Of a DNA stretch of 64,000 nucleotides, positions 21,694-34,190 are shown piece after piece. The stretch comes from Adineta ricciae (Eukaryota > Rotifera > Eurotatoria > Adinetida > Adinetidae). Below the pieces are notes generated by a model. It saw only the letters and a program-made list of their open reading frames with translations, was not told the origin of the DNA and did not search any database. Every line of letters starts with the position of its first letter. The first letter of the stretch is position 1. The stretch covers positions 93,635 through 157,634 of the forward strand of contig CAJNOJ010000240.1 of the NCBI GenBank assembly GCA_905250025.1, read 5' to 3'. Position numbers and translations under genes: made by a program.

Positions 21694-24600
21694 TTATTCA
21701 TCGTAAAGTTCGGACATAATCAAAACAATAAGCGATGACCAACCGGTAAATGGATGACTGCCTTGCCCATTGCCAGTCTTATCATCATATTGTTCCCAAA
21801 TATGACCTGTTCTTTCATAAATACGAAACATATTAGTAATGAGATTAGTACGTAGTTGCCCGTAGATTTGACGAGCTTTATCAGAATATGGACCCGGAGT
21901 TTTTGCATAATGTTGTAATGCTGACAGGACCATATAATTCATATTGATCCATATAGCACCTAAATATGTTCATGATGACATTGAACTAAAATAGTCGTGA
22001 CTTACCTCTCCAATAAGGTGGATCATGTTCAGTATTTCTGACTCCATACAATGGACTAGATTGAGCTAATGATCGTAAACCGTATTGTGTCCATAATAGA
22101 CTCGGATTCTGTAGGTCAGTTAAGACTTTGTCAAGTTTGGGAGATTGTGGACTTAATACACGTGTCATCAGTGGAAATAACGAAACATAACCGAAATGTT
22201 TGACATATTTGAGCGTCAAATCGGATTGTTTAGTTATTTGGCGAACCATATGCGTTTGCTGTTGTGGTTGTTGCGGAGTAGGTTTACCAACTGGTACGCG
22301 ATGTAATTGCACATGGTCAGTGTGTAAGCCATAATCAGCATACATTTCATGCTGTTCGGACCAATGCAGTTGATCGAGTTGTTCGTTATTTGAAAGCAAT
22401 TGAGCGTAGTTCAAGTATTGATTTGTTTGTTCGTTTCTTATTGTTGAATAAAGTTTACCGATAACAGACGATGCCAATGCCATCCAACAGCGTAAATCAA
22501 CATGCCGTTCTACATCGGTTGGATGGGATGCACGTGGATAATCGTCGAGGCCACTTGTTAATGTTTTGGGATTTAATTCAAATATCGACGAAGCATTACG
22601 TCCGCGCCATCGGTATGACAATGGTACGGAACCAGACTGTGTGCGGTTGTACCATTGGTACCATTTTTCAAGTCGTTGGACGAATGGTAAACTAAACATC
22701 TGACGGTTTGCAGATGTTTTCAATAAATAATCGATTGTCAAAAAGAAGGTCGGCGGATTGGCATTGTTTGTGTATTGAACAATAAATTCCGCTGGTACAC
22801 GTGCACGAGCTTCATTACCAAGAATGATTTCCTAGAAATCGAAGATAATTTCAAGGGATTGTAATTCGTGAATATGATCTCTTACTCGAGGAATCCATCC
22901 GTTATCATTGAGCATATCGAACCAATGAGACAGGATGTCCATAGTTAAGTTTTTATTCCATCGAGCAATGACTAAATTATGAAAACCTTCATCCCATAGG
23001 AAACCGCGTGGAAAGAATGAACGAGACGGAACGGCTGTATATAAACTTGTCGACCAATATTCATCCGGCACTTTTTGATTTGGCTTGGCTACTAGGGATT
23101 TTCCTGAAAGTGAAAATATGTCGATTAACAATCTAAGAATTATGTTGTGTTACCTGTGAAATATGAGACTCCGCCGATTAAATTGCTCAATGTTGATCGA
23201 GCGAAATGAATTTTCTTCGAATCCATGTTTTGTTTCGATTTCAATTGAAAAATATTCTCAAAACGTTCGTCGAATTGTTTTTGTAAACGCGTGATTTCTT
23301 CATTGAAATAATATCCTGTTAGATCTTGCTCTCGAACATGATTCGATGAGTCCGATTGATAGATAACATCGAACGAGAATGTGTCACTGGAAATTGGTTG
23401 TGTTAGAGTTATTTGAACGAAAAATGTGTTATGTTCAAAATCTTTAAATGGCTGCTCAGCAAGGTAAAAGTACGGTTGATCGCGGGAGGTTGCTGCGAAT
23501 TTTGTCAAGAGAGTTTCATGGATTTTGTCTAAATGAAAAACGTCCGTCAATGTACGAGTGACCGCATGGTGCGACGGAGTGTTGGATTTGATTTTGATGG
23601 TAAAACTATCAAGTTCGTTTGTTTGACCACGGACGGCCACAGTGTCGGGCGATTGATTTGAGTTGGAATTGATTTCATCGATCCATGGTAGATCATGGTG
23701 GAAATAGAAGAATAACGATATTGGAATGGTACGATTAGTAGACTAAAATAAAATAAAATCAATTCCAAGGATCATTCCTGTCAAAGGTCTCTCGTCGTTC
23801 TGGATGAACGTTGATAAACATATGAATCAAAATGAAACAATCAACTGATGGACTGCGCCAGATTGCCATTCTTTGCGAGCATCATGGTGTCAGATATTGT
23901 TTTCTCTTACGAATGAAATTTTCGTCTGCATACCTGTGGTGTGACAGTAATTCTTGCTGTCCAATCTCCACCGTGTTGTCCGGTAATTTGTTTGAGCCAT
24001 TGGATATTCAATTGTAAATTATCATCGGTAATTTGTTCGATGCCGAATGTTTCACCATCATGATAAGTCCATCCATACTTTAAACGATCATTCTGATCAC
24101 ACCAATGCCTATATTCCTTTTTCGATAAGGAAAACAATTCACCCAAATGAACTCATTTACCTTAAGAACCGATCTTGAGATTGTTGCACTTTGCCATAAT
24201 CAAACCACATCAATCCTCCACTTAATGATCGCACACTACGATGTTTCATGCCGAAGTATAGATTTGATCTGAACAGGAACATATGGTGTGATAATTACCT
24301 TCCTGTCCTAGCGTTAGTCATTCTTACCTATACGTTCCCCAGAAATGTTTGGGATCGACTTCCGGCGTTGTATCATTCACATTCACAAGCTTGGGTAATT
24401 TGATAGGTATATTTGTGTGCTCATACTGACTTCGATATTCCATCACAGTTAGAAATCCTCGATATAAAGTAAATGCAACTAAACCTGCAATAATCAATGT
24501 GACGACATAAGGTGGGACGGTGAATGGAAGTTGCTTCTTCATTAAACTTCTATATAAATAGTCAAAACGTGATCGACTATTGGTTGGAAAGTGCCGATGT

Positions 24601-24728
24601 TGATTTCGTCGTCTTGCAGCAGCAGCCGCGGCAGCAACGTTCGGGTTTCCATTACTAACTTCGTTGTTTATACTCGATGGCCGTTTACTATCGAGTTGGC
24701 GACGACGCTGAGTCATTTTTGCACTCAT
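21694..24728 (-). CDS. MOGS: Mannosyl-oligosaccharide glucosidase (GH63)
   Basis: ER glucosidase I, which removes the terminal glucose from N-glycans. Type II membrane topology: a basic cytosolic N-terminus ([17 protein letters not shown]) then one helix ([15 protein letters not shown]). Several short introns follow. GH63 landmarks: [16 protein letters not shown] after the first junction, [22 protein letters not shown] followed by an exon with [48 protein letters not shown] and, at the C-terminus, GHIWEQYDD with HPFTGWSSL. Length (about 800 residues) matches the family. The start at 24728 places the membrane helix near residue 70. Confidence 0.95.
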
Positions 24729-25004
24729 GGTTTCTTCTTGCTCTTCTCTATTACTTATACATCTAAAAACGAAGTTTATATGTTAATAATAAAATACACA
24801 ATAGTGTTGTCTGCATGTTTGTTTGCTTGTTCATTTCAAGAGATGTAAAAATTGCACGAATCAGTACATTAGAAACAAATAAAACCATTAGCGAGTAGTG
24901 AGAGTAAAAAGAAAAACGAAAATGCACAATCACCTTTAGAAGATATAGAAAACAAGAATGTCTCCAGGTGAGATTCAGATCGGAAGATAAACTATTCGAA
25001 AAAT

Positions 25005-26389
25005 TTAGAATGTTTTACGATGGATAACTTTGGCACCTTCGGTGTCGTATTCGCGTTTGGTTACCCATATCTTTTTGAATGTATCAAGAGAAGCCAAAAT
25101 GGAGCCACTGAAACAAACAAGCAAACATGAATATAGTTTAAATAACACGATAAACTCACCCGATCCATGTTGAGTAGAGACGTTCGCGGGGTGCGGATAT
25201 TTTTATCTTCACTTCTTTCGGTGCAATTCGTTTCAGCTCACCAAGTAAACGGTCACCAAAACCTGAAATATCGTAATGAAAGTGTCGAACCATTCCTTCG
25301 GTTCACCTACCGCGAAACAGTGTTGATCCACCAGATAATACAATGTTTTGATAGAGTGTTCGGCGTAAATCCATATCAGATCTCTGAATCGAACCTGACA
25401 AAATTTCATGTACACCTTCACATTCTTCTCCGATTAGTTCAGGATTGAATAAAACTTCGGGTGCTCGATAACGACTTGTACCAAGCTAGAAATCATTTCT
25501 GTATAATCGCCTTTCTCTTCACCTAATCTCTCCTACTTCGATCGATGTTCCATCCGGCAAGGTAAACTGTGATTTATCACCTTGACCTGCGTCATCTTTC
25601 TGTGCTGTTGGCGAGAGAAAACATGCTCGCTCTTTAATACTTTTTACTATTTCAAATTCTGCTGTTGTTTTGAAGGTATATCCTTCTTTTCTTAGTAATA
25701 ATTTCAAATAACGTGTTACATCTCGACCTGCAACATCATTACGAAGAATACTATGTGGCATAGCAAATCCTAAACGACAAAAGAAATTACAACGACGATC
25801 TGATCGACTGGAGAACCGCAGACCTTCATAGATCGGCACCGCGTGAGTGACTCCATCTCCAGAATCGAGAACTACACCGGTTGTTCTTCCACTTGCGTAC
25901 AAACTAAGAATTGCTTGCATGGAAATAAATAAAGCTGGAACATTAAATGTTTCAAAGAAGATTTCTGCTGCTTTTTCACGATTTTTTCTTGGATTCAGTG
26001 GAGCTTCAGTTAGCAATACAGGATGCTAAAGTAGAACGATTGCTTTCACATTTCATTTCAAAAATTCGATTTACTTCTTCAGATGCCGATCTCAATTGAT
26101 CTTTTGAATAAACATATGTCCAAATTCTTTCCATATCATTCCAATCTTGCACTATTCCATGTTCCATCGGATGTGCAATATGTAGAAGTCCTCGGTATTC
26201 TTCTGCTTTAGGACCGATGAAGATATCACCTTCCAAACCACCAGCCATTACACGAACATGTTTGGGTCGTCCGACATAATTCGGAAAGTTGATCTTAGGA
26301 ATGGGATCACCGGCAAAGCCAGCTTTGATCATACCCGATCCATTATCGATGACGATCGGTTGGTTTGTAATTAAAACTTCATTATCCAT
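25005..26389 (-). CDS. ACTR1A/B: Actin-related protein 1 (centractin)
   Basis: Subunit of the dynactin filament. It begins [19 protein letters not shown], with the actin phosphate-binding loop [14 protein letters not shown], then [14 protein letters not shown], and phosphate 2 loop [10 protein letters not shown]. Residues such as GPKAEEYRG and the C-terminal [20 protein letters not shown] are typical of ARP1 rather than conventional actin. The frame is cut by short introns, one at 25770-25823 being exactly 54 nt and free of stops in frame. The stop is at 25005-25007. Confidence 0.95.
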
Positions 26390-26580
26390 TTTGGATCTTT
26401 GAGAATCAACAATGATTTATTTTCTTTTTCTTTGTAAAGAAATGAAAAAGGCTCATAAGCAACCAATTGCTAGATGGTTGAAAAGAAACGCTTCTCATTG
26501 GTCGACGGGCCTCGCCAATCATTGCATCGCAGAATGGAACTTTTGTCTCTCTGCACTTCATTCATATTTCATCAATCAAG
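26390..26580. promoter_or_regulatory. Divergent promoter interval ACTR1/ERGIC3
   Basis: 191 bp separate the oppositely oriented starts of ACTR1 (-) and ERGIC3 (+). Any promoters must lie here, probably shared. No specific factor site is claimed. Confidence 0.4.
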
Positions 26581-27869
26581 ATGACGGATTCGATGTCTGG
26601 ACGTTTGAAACGTTTCGATGCGTACGCGAAAACGCTCGATGATTTTCGTATTCGAACAACCAGCGGCGGATTTGTTACGATAATTAGTTCAATTCTCATG
26701 TTCGTTTTATTCTTTATCGAATTAAAATATTACTTGTCAATCGATGTCGTTCAAGTTCTATTTGTTGATACGAGCCGACAAGAGAAAATGAATATCACTC
26801 TCGATATCAAATTTCCGGCCTTGCCTTGCAATTATCTAACGGTCGACGCCATGGATGTTTCAGGCGATTCTCAAACAGACATCGCACATAATTTATTTAA
26901 AACAAGATTAGATTTAAATGGAAATGTTCTTCAAGATGAAAGTATCAAAGTGTCTTTACAGCCTATATCTAAATTGAATAATACCAAGGCGAATAACGAA
27001 CATATTGAATCGAGCACGAAAGCCGAATGCGAATCGTGTTATGGTGCAGAATCAGCCGTACAAAAGTGTTGCCCGACATGTGAAGATGTGAAACAAGCTT
27101 ATCGAGTGAAAGGCTGGTCATTTAATCCAAGTAAGTTCGCTGTTCTCATAGGAATGAATGTTAAGTTTGTCTTCAGGTGGTGTTCATCAATGCGCTCGTG
27201 AAGGAATAACAACTGATACACACGCTGAGGTGAAACTAGACGAAGGTTGCCGCTTGCATGGTCATTTAGAAGTGAACAAAGTAGCTGGTAATTTTCATAT
27301 TGCACCCGGTCATTCCTATCAACAGCAACACGTCCATGTTCATTCGTTACAAAATCTTCGTTTAAATTCGCTTAACACGTCGCATTATATCGATGATTTA
27401 ACATTTGGTAAACGTTTTCCTAATCAAATCAATCCTCTTGTAAACACGAAACATGTGACGAGTTCTCATGACAACGGTGCCGTTCTTTTTCATTACTATG
27501 TGAAAGTTGTTCCATCAACGTATGTGTTTCTGGATGGCACAGAGCTACTTACCAATCAATATTCCGTGACTAAACATAAGAAAATTATCAAAAACATCTT
27601 CGATGCATCCGATCAACAATTACCCGGAACGTTTTTTACTTATGAAATAAGTGCTATTATGGTGAAATTTGTCGAACAAAAACGATCGTTAGCTCGGTTT
27701 CTGACTTCGTTATGCGCAATTATTGTAAGAGCATTTGTTCTCTTGATCGAATGTTTAATATTTTGATTTGTAGGGAGGTGTTTTTACAGTTTCAAGTCTT
27801 ATCGATGCTTTTCTTTATCGTAGTAGCTGTATGTTACATAAACAAAGTGAACTTGGCAAAGGCACTTGA
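26581..27869 (+). CDS. ERGIC3: ER-Golgi cargo receptor ERGIC3 (Erv46)
   Basis: Two-helix COPII/COPI cycling receptor. Three exons: 26581-27130, 27177-27724 and 27774-27869. The N-terminal helix (GFVTIISSILMFVLFFIEL) follows the conserved LKRFDAYAKTLDDFR. The lumenal Cys cluster CESCYGAES ... KCCPTCEDV is diagnostic, followed by the GVHQC and GCRLHGHLEVNKVAGNFH motifs. A second helix is formed across the last junction (SLCAII + GGVFTVSSLIDAFLY). The tail ends ELGKGT, like the human ELGKTT-type end. Full length. Confidence 0.95.
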
Positions 27870-28019
27870 GTCCGTCTTCTATTCATTTCTTGCAATATTA
27901 TTTTTTAGTTATAAATATGTTTTCGTTTTATTGCTGTTAGCAGAATTGTTATTTACCTTCCGAAGACGAGTTTGTCAAACAGAAAAAAAACACAGATCAG
28001 ATCTCAATTTTAGATAAAC

Positions 28020-30440
28020 ATGCGTTTTCGTCAGTTGGTCAATCCGACACATAAAGGTCTCTATGATGTATGTTTGAATCAAGCACCATTTTATCAAAAT
28101 GAAGTCGTTGAAGGTATGTTGAAGAAGACAAATTCATTCGAAAACTAGAGTTCGTTGAAATAGAAATTCGACCTGATCACAATTATTGTCGACTATGGAT
28201 TGATGATCCTACGATTCCTACTGCGCTTCCTCGTGTTCAACTCTTCTTCAATTCCACTTCAACGTATGTGAAATCGACCGTTTCCTCGTGATTCAATACC
28301 AACCTTTATATTTAGAGATGATTCACAAGTCGATATCGATAGCAGTTTCGAACAAAATGATCAGAATGTGGAGAAGATCCATTGGGCACCTATGATCAAG
28401 ACAAACATTCCAGACACGTTCGAATTTGTACAACAATCTGATAAAGTTCTTACTCCGGAACGAGCAGAATTCGTTCACGATATTGAACAATTGATTGACG
28501 AAACGTGCATTGCAGCGTTAAGTTGCGATTCTGTACGTTAAATTCCAATTTTCTTCAGATTATCGTTGAATCTTCTTTTTAGAACACATCTGATGTTGTC
28601 TATTGGCGTTTATCTGTTCACAATATTGTTGCTCGACTGTACTCTCTACTCAATCGACAATCCGACGTAAATCTTAATCAGAATAGCTAATAATTAAAAA
28701 TGTTGTTTTTTTTTGTTACTTAGGACGAAGATCTGCTTGAGTGGCTACATGAATACATATGTCAAACATACGATCAAACATTCATTGGCCACTATGTTGA
28801 TCTCTTTCAAATACTCTATCATGAGGTTTAACAATTTTTCCTTCGAAAGAATCACTTTCTCATTCGATTCAATTTAGTACCCTAATATGCGTGCATTATT
28901 CACTGAAAAAGTCAAAACTTGGCCCGCGACAAGTCTTTGTGCATATGTTTACAATAAATTACTTCAAAAACCTACTGATTTAACCGAAGAAGTTATTTAC
29001 AGCATAACTCTGGTAATTCGAATATAGAATAATTGAAATCGATTCTATTCCATTATTTTTCAGTCTTCATTAACTATGCCCACAGTTTGCATGCTAATAC
29101 CCGGTTTAATCTACGAGGGTCACAAGGAACGTATACAGTTCTGGCAACGAAATCTTTCACAAGTAGCGATAGTCATACTTACAGAAGCAATTGAAAAAAA
29201 TAACAAATCCGAACAAATACAAGTTCAGACAGCATACGAAGATATCCTTGCCAAGTTTAATGAAGTACAATTTTGACTTTTATTTGACGTACTTGAAATG
29301 GTGGGACTAATTTAGACTCGTCAACTCTACCCTCGCCATCATATCATTCTTCTTGGTTGGAATGTTGGTGCTATTCTTGCACTCAAAGCTGCACTTGTTT
29401 GTCCGGTCTCGTCAGTCATCTGTATGTCTCCGCCTTACCTTGCTCTCTCTGAAGAATCAAAGGTAAAAGTAGCTGATTTTGATACACCGAATGTTAAATA
29501 TATTTCCTGTTAGAATGATTTTGCACAAATTAATACGTCGATCTTATTCATAACCGGTGAAAGACAACATTCTGATCAACTTGAACAATACCGTCAACGG
29601 TTGAAATCTCGGAATGGTTTAATTGAAATGGGTGGTTGTAATGATAAGTTATGCATGTCTGAAGATGGAAAATATCGTTTTCGGCTGATACAACGGTTGA
29701 TTGATAAACTACTGATGGTATGGAGAGTTGCGATGATTGAAATTGAAGAGATTGGTATCGAGATTTTCCTTTCAGCAAGAAATTATTGATTTTTTGACAA
29801 TACTATCACCTAAATCAAATCGAAATCCGTTCGAAGATGCTGACGAAGAGAATAAAAAGAAGAAAACCGAATCGATCCATTCCGCGACATCGACGCAACT
29901 TGACGATTCTAGTAAATAAGAAAATTTTCTCGGCCTTATTTCCATAATTACGAAAACTATCTCTATCTAGACGATCCATTTCTCTACATGGGAAACAATA
30001 GTAATTCCCTGATAACACTAACTATTCCACCCGACCAAGATCCCAACTCAATCTTTTTGAATACTGTCTTTCCAACAACTTCAACTACACGAAAACGCAA
30101 AGGTTCAACATTGACAAACTCAGTCGACAAAACTCGACCATCAACTACTCAAACGTCCAATCCTACCGGTGCGAAACGCGGACGTCATCGAACGAAAAAC
30201 CTTCCACTGCCTGGCGATATGGAATGGGCACCTAGCAAAGAAAAACGTCCAGCGAAAACCACGACGAAAAAGGCTAAACAAACAATGCCGCCAACAGCAA
30301 CAACAAGTATCCTCAATACCCTATTACAATTACCTGCCAATCAACCGAAACAACGACCGACTGATTCCAATCTAATCAAACCTGTTCACCAACCACCGTC
30401 TTTTGTTAATACCATTCTTTCGTCGAATACTTTTCTTTAA
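28020..30440 (+). CDS. KANSL3: NSL complex subunit 3 (KANSL3)
   Basis: Alpha/beta-hydrolase-like subunit of the KAT8 non-specific-lethal histone acetyltransferase complex. About nine exons with short introns. Recognised by HHIILLGWNVGALIALKA (the pseudo-nucleophile elbow), ICMSPPYLAL, ILFITGERQ and IDKLLMQEIIDFL, which parallel human KANSL3 (ILIGWNTGALV and CIQDEIVDFL). A further 3' exon (29971-30440) is joined through GTAAAT...CTAG at 29912-29970; the junction keeps the frame (DSNDPFLYMGNN), so the protein probably continues into a basic, low-complexity tail with KRKGS and AKRGRHRTK. If that intron is retained, translation stops at 29919. The elbow lacks the Ser of active hydrolases (GWNVG), as in the family. 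Confidence 0.85.
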
Positions 30441-30527
30441 ATAACTATGATCTTCAGCATTAGATTCGCTTTTTGTTGTATAAAAATGTATGATTGTTGT
30501 ATATATTCATGTATATCTCTCTTCCAG
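30441..30527 (+). promoter_or_regulatory. KANSL3-NOSIP spacer ending in a splice acceptor
   Basis: Only 87 bp separate the KANSL3 stop and the NOSIP ATG. The spacer ends TATCTCTCTTCCAG, a strong polypyrimidine tract plus AG, immediately before the ATG. Either a 5' leader intron starting inside KANSL3 or a spliced-leader acceptor is implied. Confidence 0.5.
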
Positions 30528-31663
30528 ATGACACGTCATTCGAAAAATTCGACAGCAAATGCTGTTTATACTTATCATGAAAAGCATAAAGATTCAACGA
30601 CAGGAGGTTATGGCACAACACAAATGCGTCTGAGTAAAGATGCTATCAAAGAGTTCGATTGCTGTAATTTAACTCTTCAACCATGTCGCGATCCGGTTAT
30701 TACAAAAGATGGATATCTGTTTGATAAACAAGCTATACTTGGTAAGAGTATTTAAACGAGAGTTTTTGATGAGTTTGAATTGTTATAGAATATATTATTC
30801 ATCAAAAGAAACTCAATGCACGTAAAATGCGTGAATATCAAAAACAACTTGACCGTAAACAACAGGAGATCGACGAACAAAATGCCAATGATCGACAGAA
30901 AAAGATCAATAAATTTCTTGAAAAAGAGGCAACTTACTCTGTCAATCAATCCGTTAAAACTCTTCTTTCATCAAAAAATCCCGAACAATCCATGTCTTCG
31001 ATTCTCGCAACACCCATATCAGCAGCATCAGGAAACGATTCGAGAACAACTTCGACAAGGATCTCAACCAATGATGCTGACGATGATGACAACGTACCTG
31101 AAACTCCGCTGTCAACAGCAAGTTCATCATCGCAGATGAATAACATGGACGGTAGTCAAGCGAAACAATTGCCAAGCTTTTGGATTCCATCGTTGACTCC
31201 AGCAGCAAAAAAATCAGATATAAAAAAACCGGATCAACATGTTTATTGTCCAATATCTGGCAAGCCCATCTCAATGAAAGATATGATTGATGTCAAATTT
31301 AAATTAGCTAATGATGTCGATCCAAAAAAGCGACCCTTAGTCGCCGTACGTGATCGATACGTATGCGCTGTGACTGGTGATGTTCTTGGTAATTCTGTAC
31401 CTTGCGCAGTTTTACGAACATCGGGTAATGTCGTTACTATGGATTGTGTGAATCGACTGATTAAATTAGATATGGTCGACCCGATCACGGGTGACAAACT
31501 AACGGACAATGACATTATTCCAATGCAACGTGGTGGCACTGGTAAGAAAATGAGATCTATTCAATGCGGTGAAACGCATGATGAATATTTACGTTTTCTT
31601 TCAGGATATTCGGGATCAGGTGTGCAACTGGATGCGAAGTTACCGACGCCTGCAATGCAGTAA
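30528..31663 (+). CDS. NOSIP: NOSIP-like E3 ubiquitin ligase
   Basis: Nitric-oxide-synthase-interacting protein family, a nuclear protein with two U-box-like halves. It begins MTRHSKNSTANAVYTYHEK, the conserved NOSIP N-terminus. The first U-box half has FDCCNLTLQPCRDPVITKDGY; a single short intron lies at about 30743-30788. A charged coiled coil follows (KMREYQKQLDRKQQE). The second half contains YCPISGKPISMKDMIDVKF and YVCAVTGDVLGNSVPCAVL, with DPITGDKL near the end. About 360 residues, slightly longer than human (301) because of an Ser/Thr-rich insert near residues 150-200. Confidence 0.93.
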
Positions 31664-32016
31664 TTATCGGTTGTGTGTGTGTGTATATGAGTTGATGTGA
31701 TCGTCATTTTGTCTCTTTTTTTGTGTCAATAAATCGAAGCTTAACTCAACGAACGAAATTTATGCGTTAATCAACACACACTGACTGCTAAGGCCATCTA
31801 TTGTGCAAATTGATGCTATGTAGATAGTTTTCTCTGAAGTGACCTCTTTTATATGACACGCATACCAGTCAAATTCGATTGGTGTGAAAGAGAACACACA
31901 CGTGTACGTTTTCTCATATCCATATTTTCCTACTGCCCTCATCGCCTATTTACCATCCTTCAAATACAAAATCAATTCGCCATAGATCATTCATTCCTTG
32001 TTTTTAACTAACGAAC
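31664..32016. other. Interval between NOSIP and SEC61B
   Basis: About 350 bp. It starts with a TG microsatellite (31673-31686) in the NOSIP 3' region and has an AATAAA signal at 31728. No gene is seen. Confidence 0.5.
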
Positions 32017-32363
32017 ATGCCAGCTTCACCTAGTGGAACAAGCGTAAGTATTCTTGCTTAGACTAAATTTTCCTAAGTTGTACACTATTCTATCTTGATT
32101 AGGTTGGTAAAGGCGATGTTAGTAAGGCTGCAGGACCAAGAGCCTCAGCTGGAGCTGCCGGCCTTCGTAATCGTAAACCGACAACTACAACTCGTAGTCG
32201 ACCAGGTGCACCCGGTGGTGGTGGTGCAAGTGCTGGCGTATGGCGTTTCTATACTGAAGATTCACCAGGTCTTAAAGTTGGTCCCGTACCCGTACTTGTT
32301 ATGAGTTTGATTTTTATTGCCAGTGTATTCATGTTGCATATTTGGGGAAAATACACAAAATAA
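32017..32363 (+). CDS. SEC61B: Sec61 translocon beta subunit
   Basis: Small tail-anchored subunit of the ER protein channel. Two exons (32017-32043 and 32103-32363) give about 95 residues: a Ser/Gly/Ala-rich cytosolic part ([23 protein letters not shown]), the conserved [20 protein letters not shown], then one C-terminal helix ([16 protein letters not shown]) and a KYTK end. All features match SEC61B. Confidence 0.95.
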
Positions 32364-32695
32364 ACGTGCAATCTATTTACACTGCGAATGATTACTAGAC
32401 ATTTGTTATTGTTGTTTTATCTTCTGTTAGCGTTTTTTTGTCATGAAAAAATATATACTGCGGCGTCTATGATTGGTCTTAGTGTTTGTGTTAAATTCAG
32501 TTCTTTTTTCAACTCTAAAGAAAAAAACAGCATGAATTCATAGAATACATCTTCACAAAGTAACTTTCAATTTATTCAATTGATCTACTTGAAAGCAAAC
32601 GATTGTTTGTCGAGAGATCCCGATTGGATGCTTATTTATTTTAGAGTAGAGAAAAATATCACAATAAAACAACACATGTTTCTGTCGATTTCTAA
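32364..32695. other. Convergent 3' interval
   Basis: Between the 3' ends of SEC61B (+) and the next gene (-). AT-rich, no coding frame supported. Confidence 0.5.
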
Positions 32696-33815
32696 TTAGC
32701 ATATAAATAAATCTATTAAATGTGTATGTTTCGGACTTGTGAACTGCTTCGAGAGTTTCTGAATGTGCTTTTTGAATTGTACTGATCGGTGGGGCGTTTT
32801 GTTCGTCATCATCCATCGTCCTTCGTCGTCCTGTAACGATGGATTCGATTCGACGATGTCCTGTACAGTTCGCAAAGGTGAGGTCGTTTTCGGTATATGA
32901 ACGTCTTCACAATTTTCAATCAATTGTTGAAAGCGTTGATCATTGACCCCTGTTCTCGATTTATCTGATAGATGAGAATTTACATTGGAGGTATCGTCAA
33001 CCTCGCCGAAGAGATCTTTGACTGTTATTGGTTGAATGTAATGAGAACGAACATGATCGAGCGAGTGATAAGGACGACCTCTCGGTTGAGCTAAGCGATT
33101 GATGCGTTCCATGGATTCTTGTTTTCGTTTCGTGAGCACTTTCGGCGTGATTGGTTGAAGTTTACTAGTCTTACTCTGAATATTAGATTGCGCAATTGAA
33201 CGAGATGATGCCGGCTGAAATGTGGATAGAATCGATTGATCACTCTTGTTTAAACTAAGTATTGACGATGCCAAACTGCGGTTTGTAAGCGGTGTTGTCT
33301 GGGCGATGTATCTAAAGAAAGCACAGGCATTTAAAATTTCACCAAACATTTCAGAAGTAGGCGTGAGTGCGTTCGAAAAGGAAAATCATCGAATGAATAC
33401 ATGCAGTGCCGGGGAACAAAAGAACGTGAAAGATTTCAATGTTTATTCAAGTTCGAAATCTTCCACTTCAAAATGTTTTGCGGAACATATGCTATGAATA
33501 AAAAGGGTTTTAAAAAAAATAACTTCAAGAGAAATTTATCTTGACAACATACGGTAGAAGGCCAGGCATTCCTCTTTCCGCTCTCGCTCGTTGCTGTTCA
33601 AGGAAATTCTTCTTATCGAGATCAGATCGAGTCATCGTGCGATATCGTTCGGTGGATAAGTCGTACATATCGGCGAAGAATTGTCGATTAAGGATAGCAT
33701 TTTGTTTCGTATCCGTGGGCATTAAACTTCCTCGTTCACCTAATTTTTCTAGCTTCACATCCTTTTCCATCCATAATGAGATTTCGATCGGAACTTGCCG
33801 TGGCGATGTGGACAT
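32696..33815 (-). CDS. Uncharacterised protein, about 300 residues
   Basis: Two exons. Exon 1 (about 33553-33815) starts MSTSPRQVPIEISLWMEKD and ends in ERGMPGLP; exon 2 runs from about 33313 to the stop at 32696. The junction joins LP to YIAQTT in frame. The N-terminal part is well ordered and charged (QNAILNRQFFADMYDLSTER, then LDKKNFLEQQRARAE); the rest is Ser/Thr/Gln-rich and probably disordered. No domain, signal peptide or membrane helix is recognised. It is divergent from MON1 with 375 bp between starts. Function unknown. Confidence 0.6.
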
Positions 33816-34190
33816 GGTTCACACGAGATGAAATAGTTTTCAAATGTTTTCTTCGCAACAAAACAATTGCTTTCAACATAGTGTACATTAAAAAGAAAGT
33901 ATGTTGATTTTTCCTTTTCTCCTACAGGGTCATGTGTTAGACAACAATCCATTTCGATGACGTTCACTATTAGTTTTTCTTGTTTGTCATCAAAAACAGA
34001 AAGAGGTTCCATTAATCGAATTGGCCACTTCAAGTGATTAACCTCAGGAAATAATTTCGTTCTGTTTCTAAGCCTTATCAATGTTACAACGTTCTCGTGT
34101 CTTTCCCTTATCTTGTCTTCTTTTTCGGGTTGCATCAATGTAAGTTTTGTCAATTCATTTTGCTTGTCGCACTATTTGAGAATAGACATT

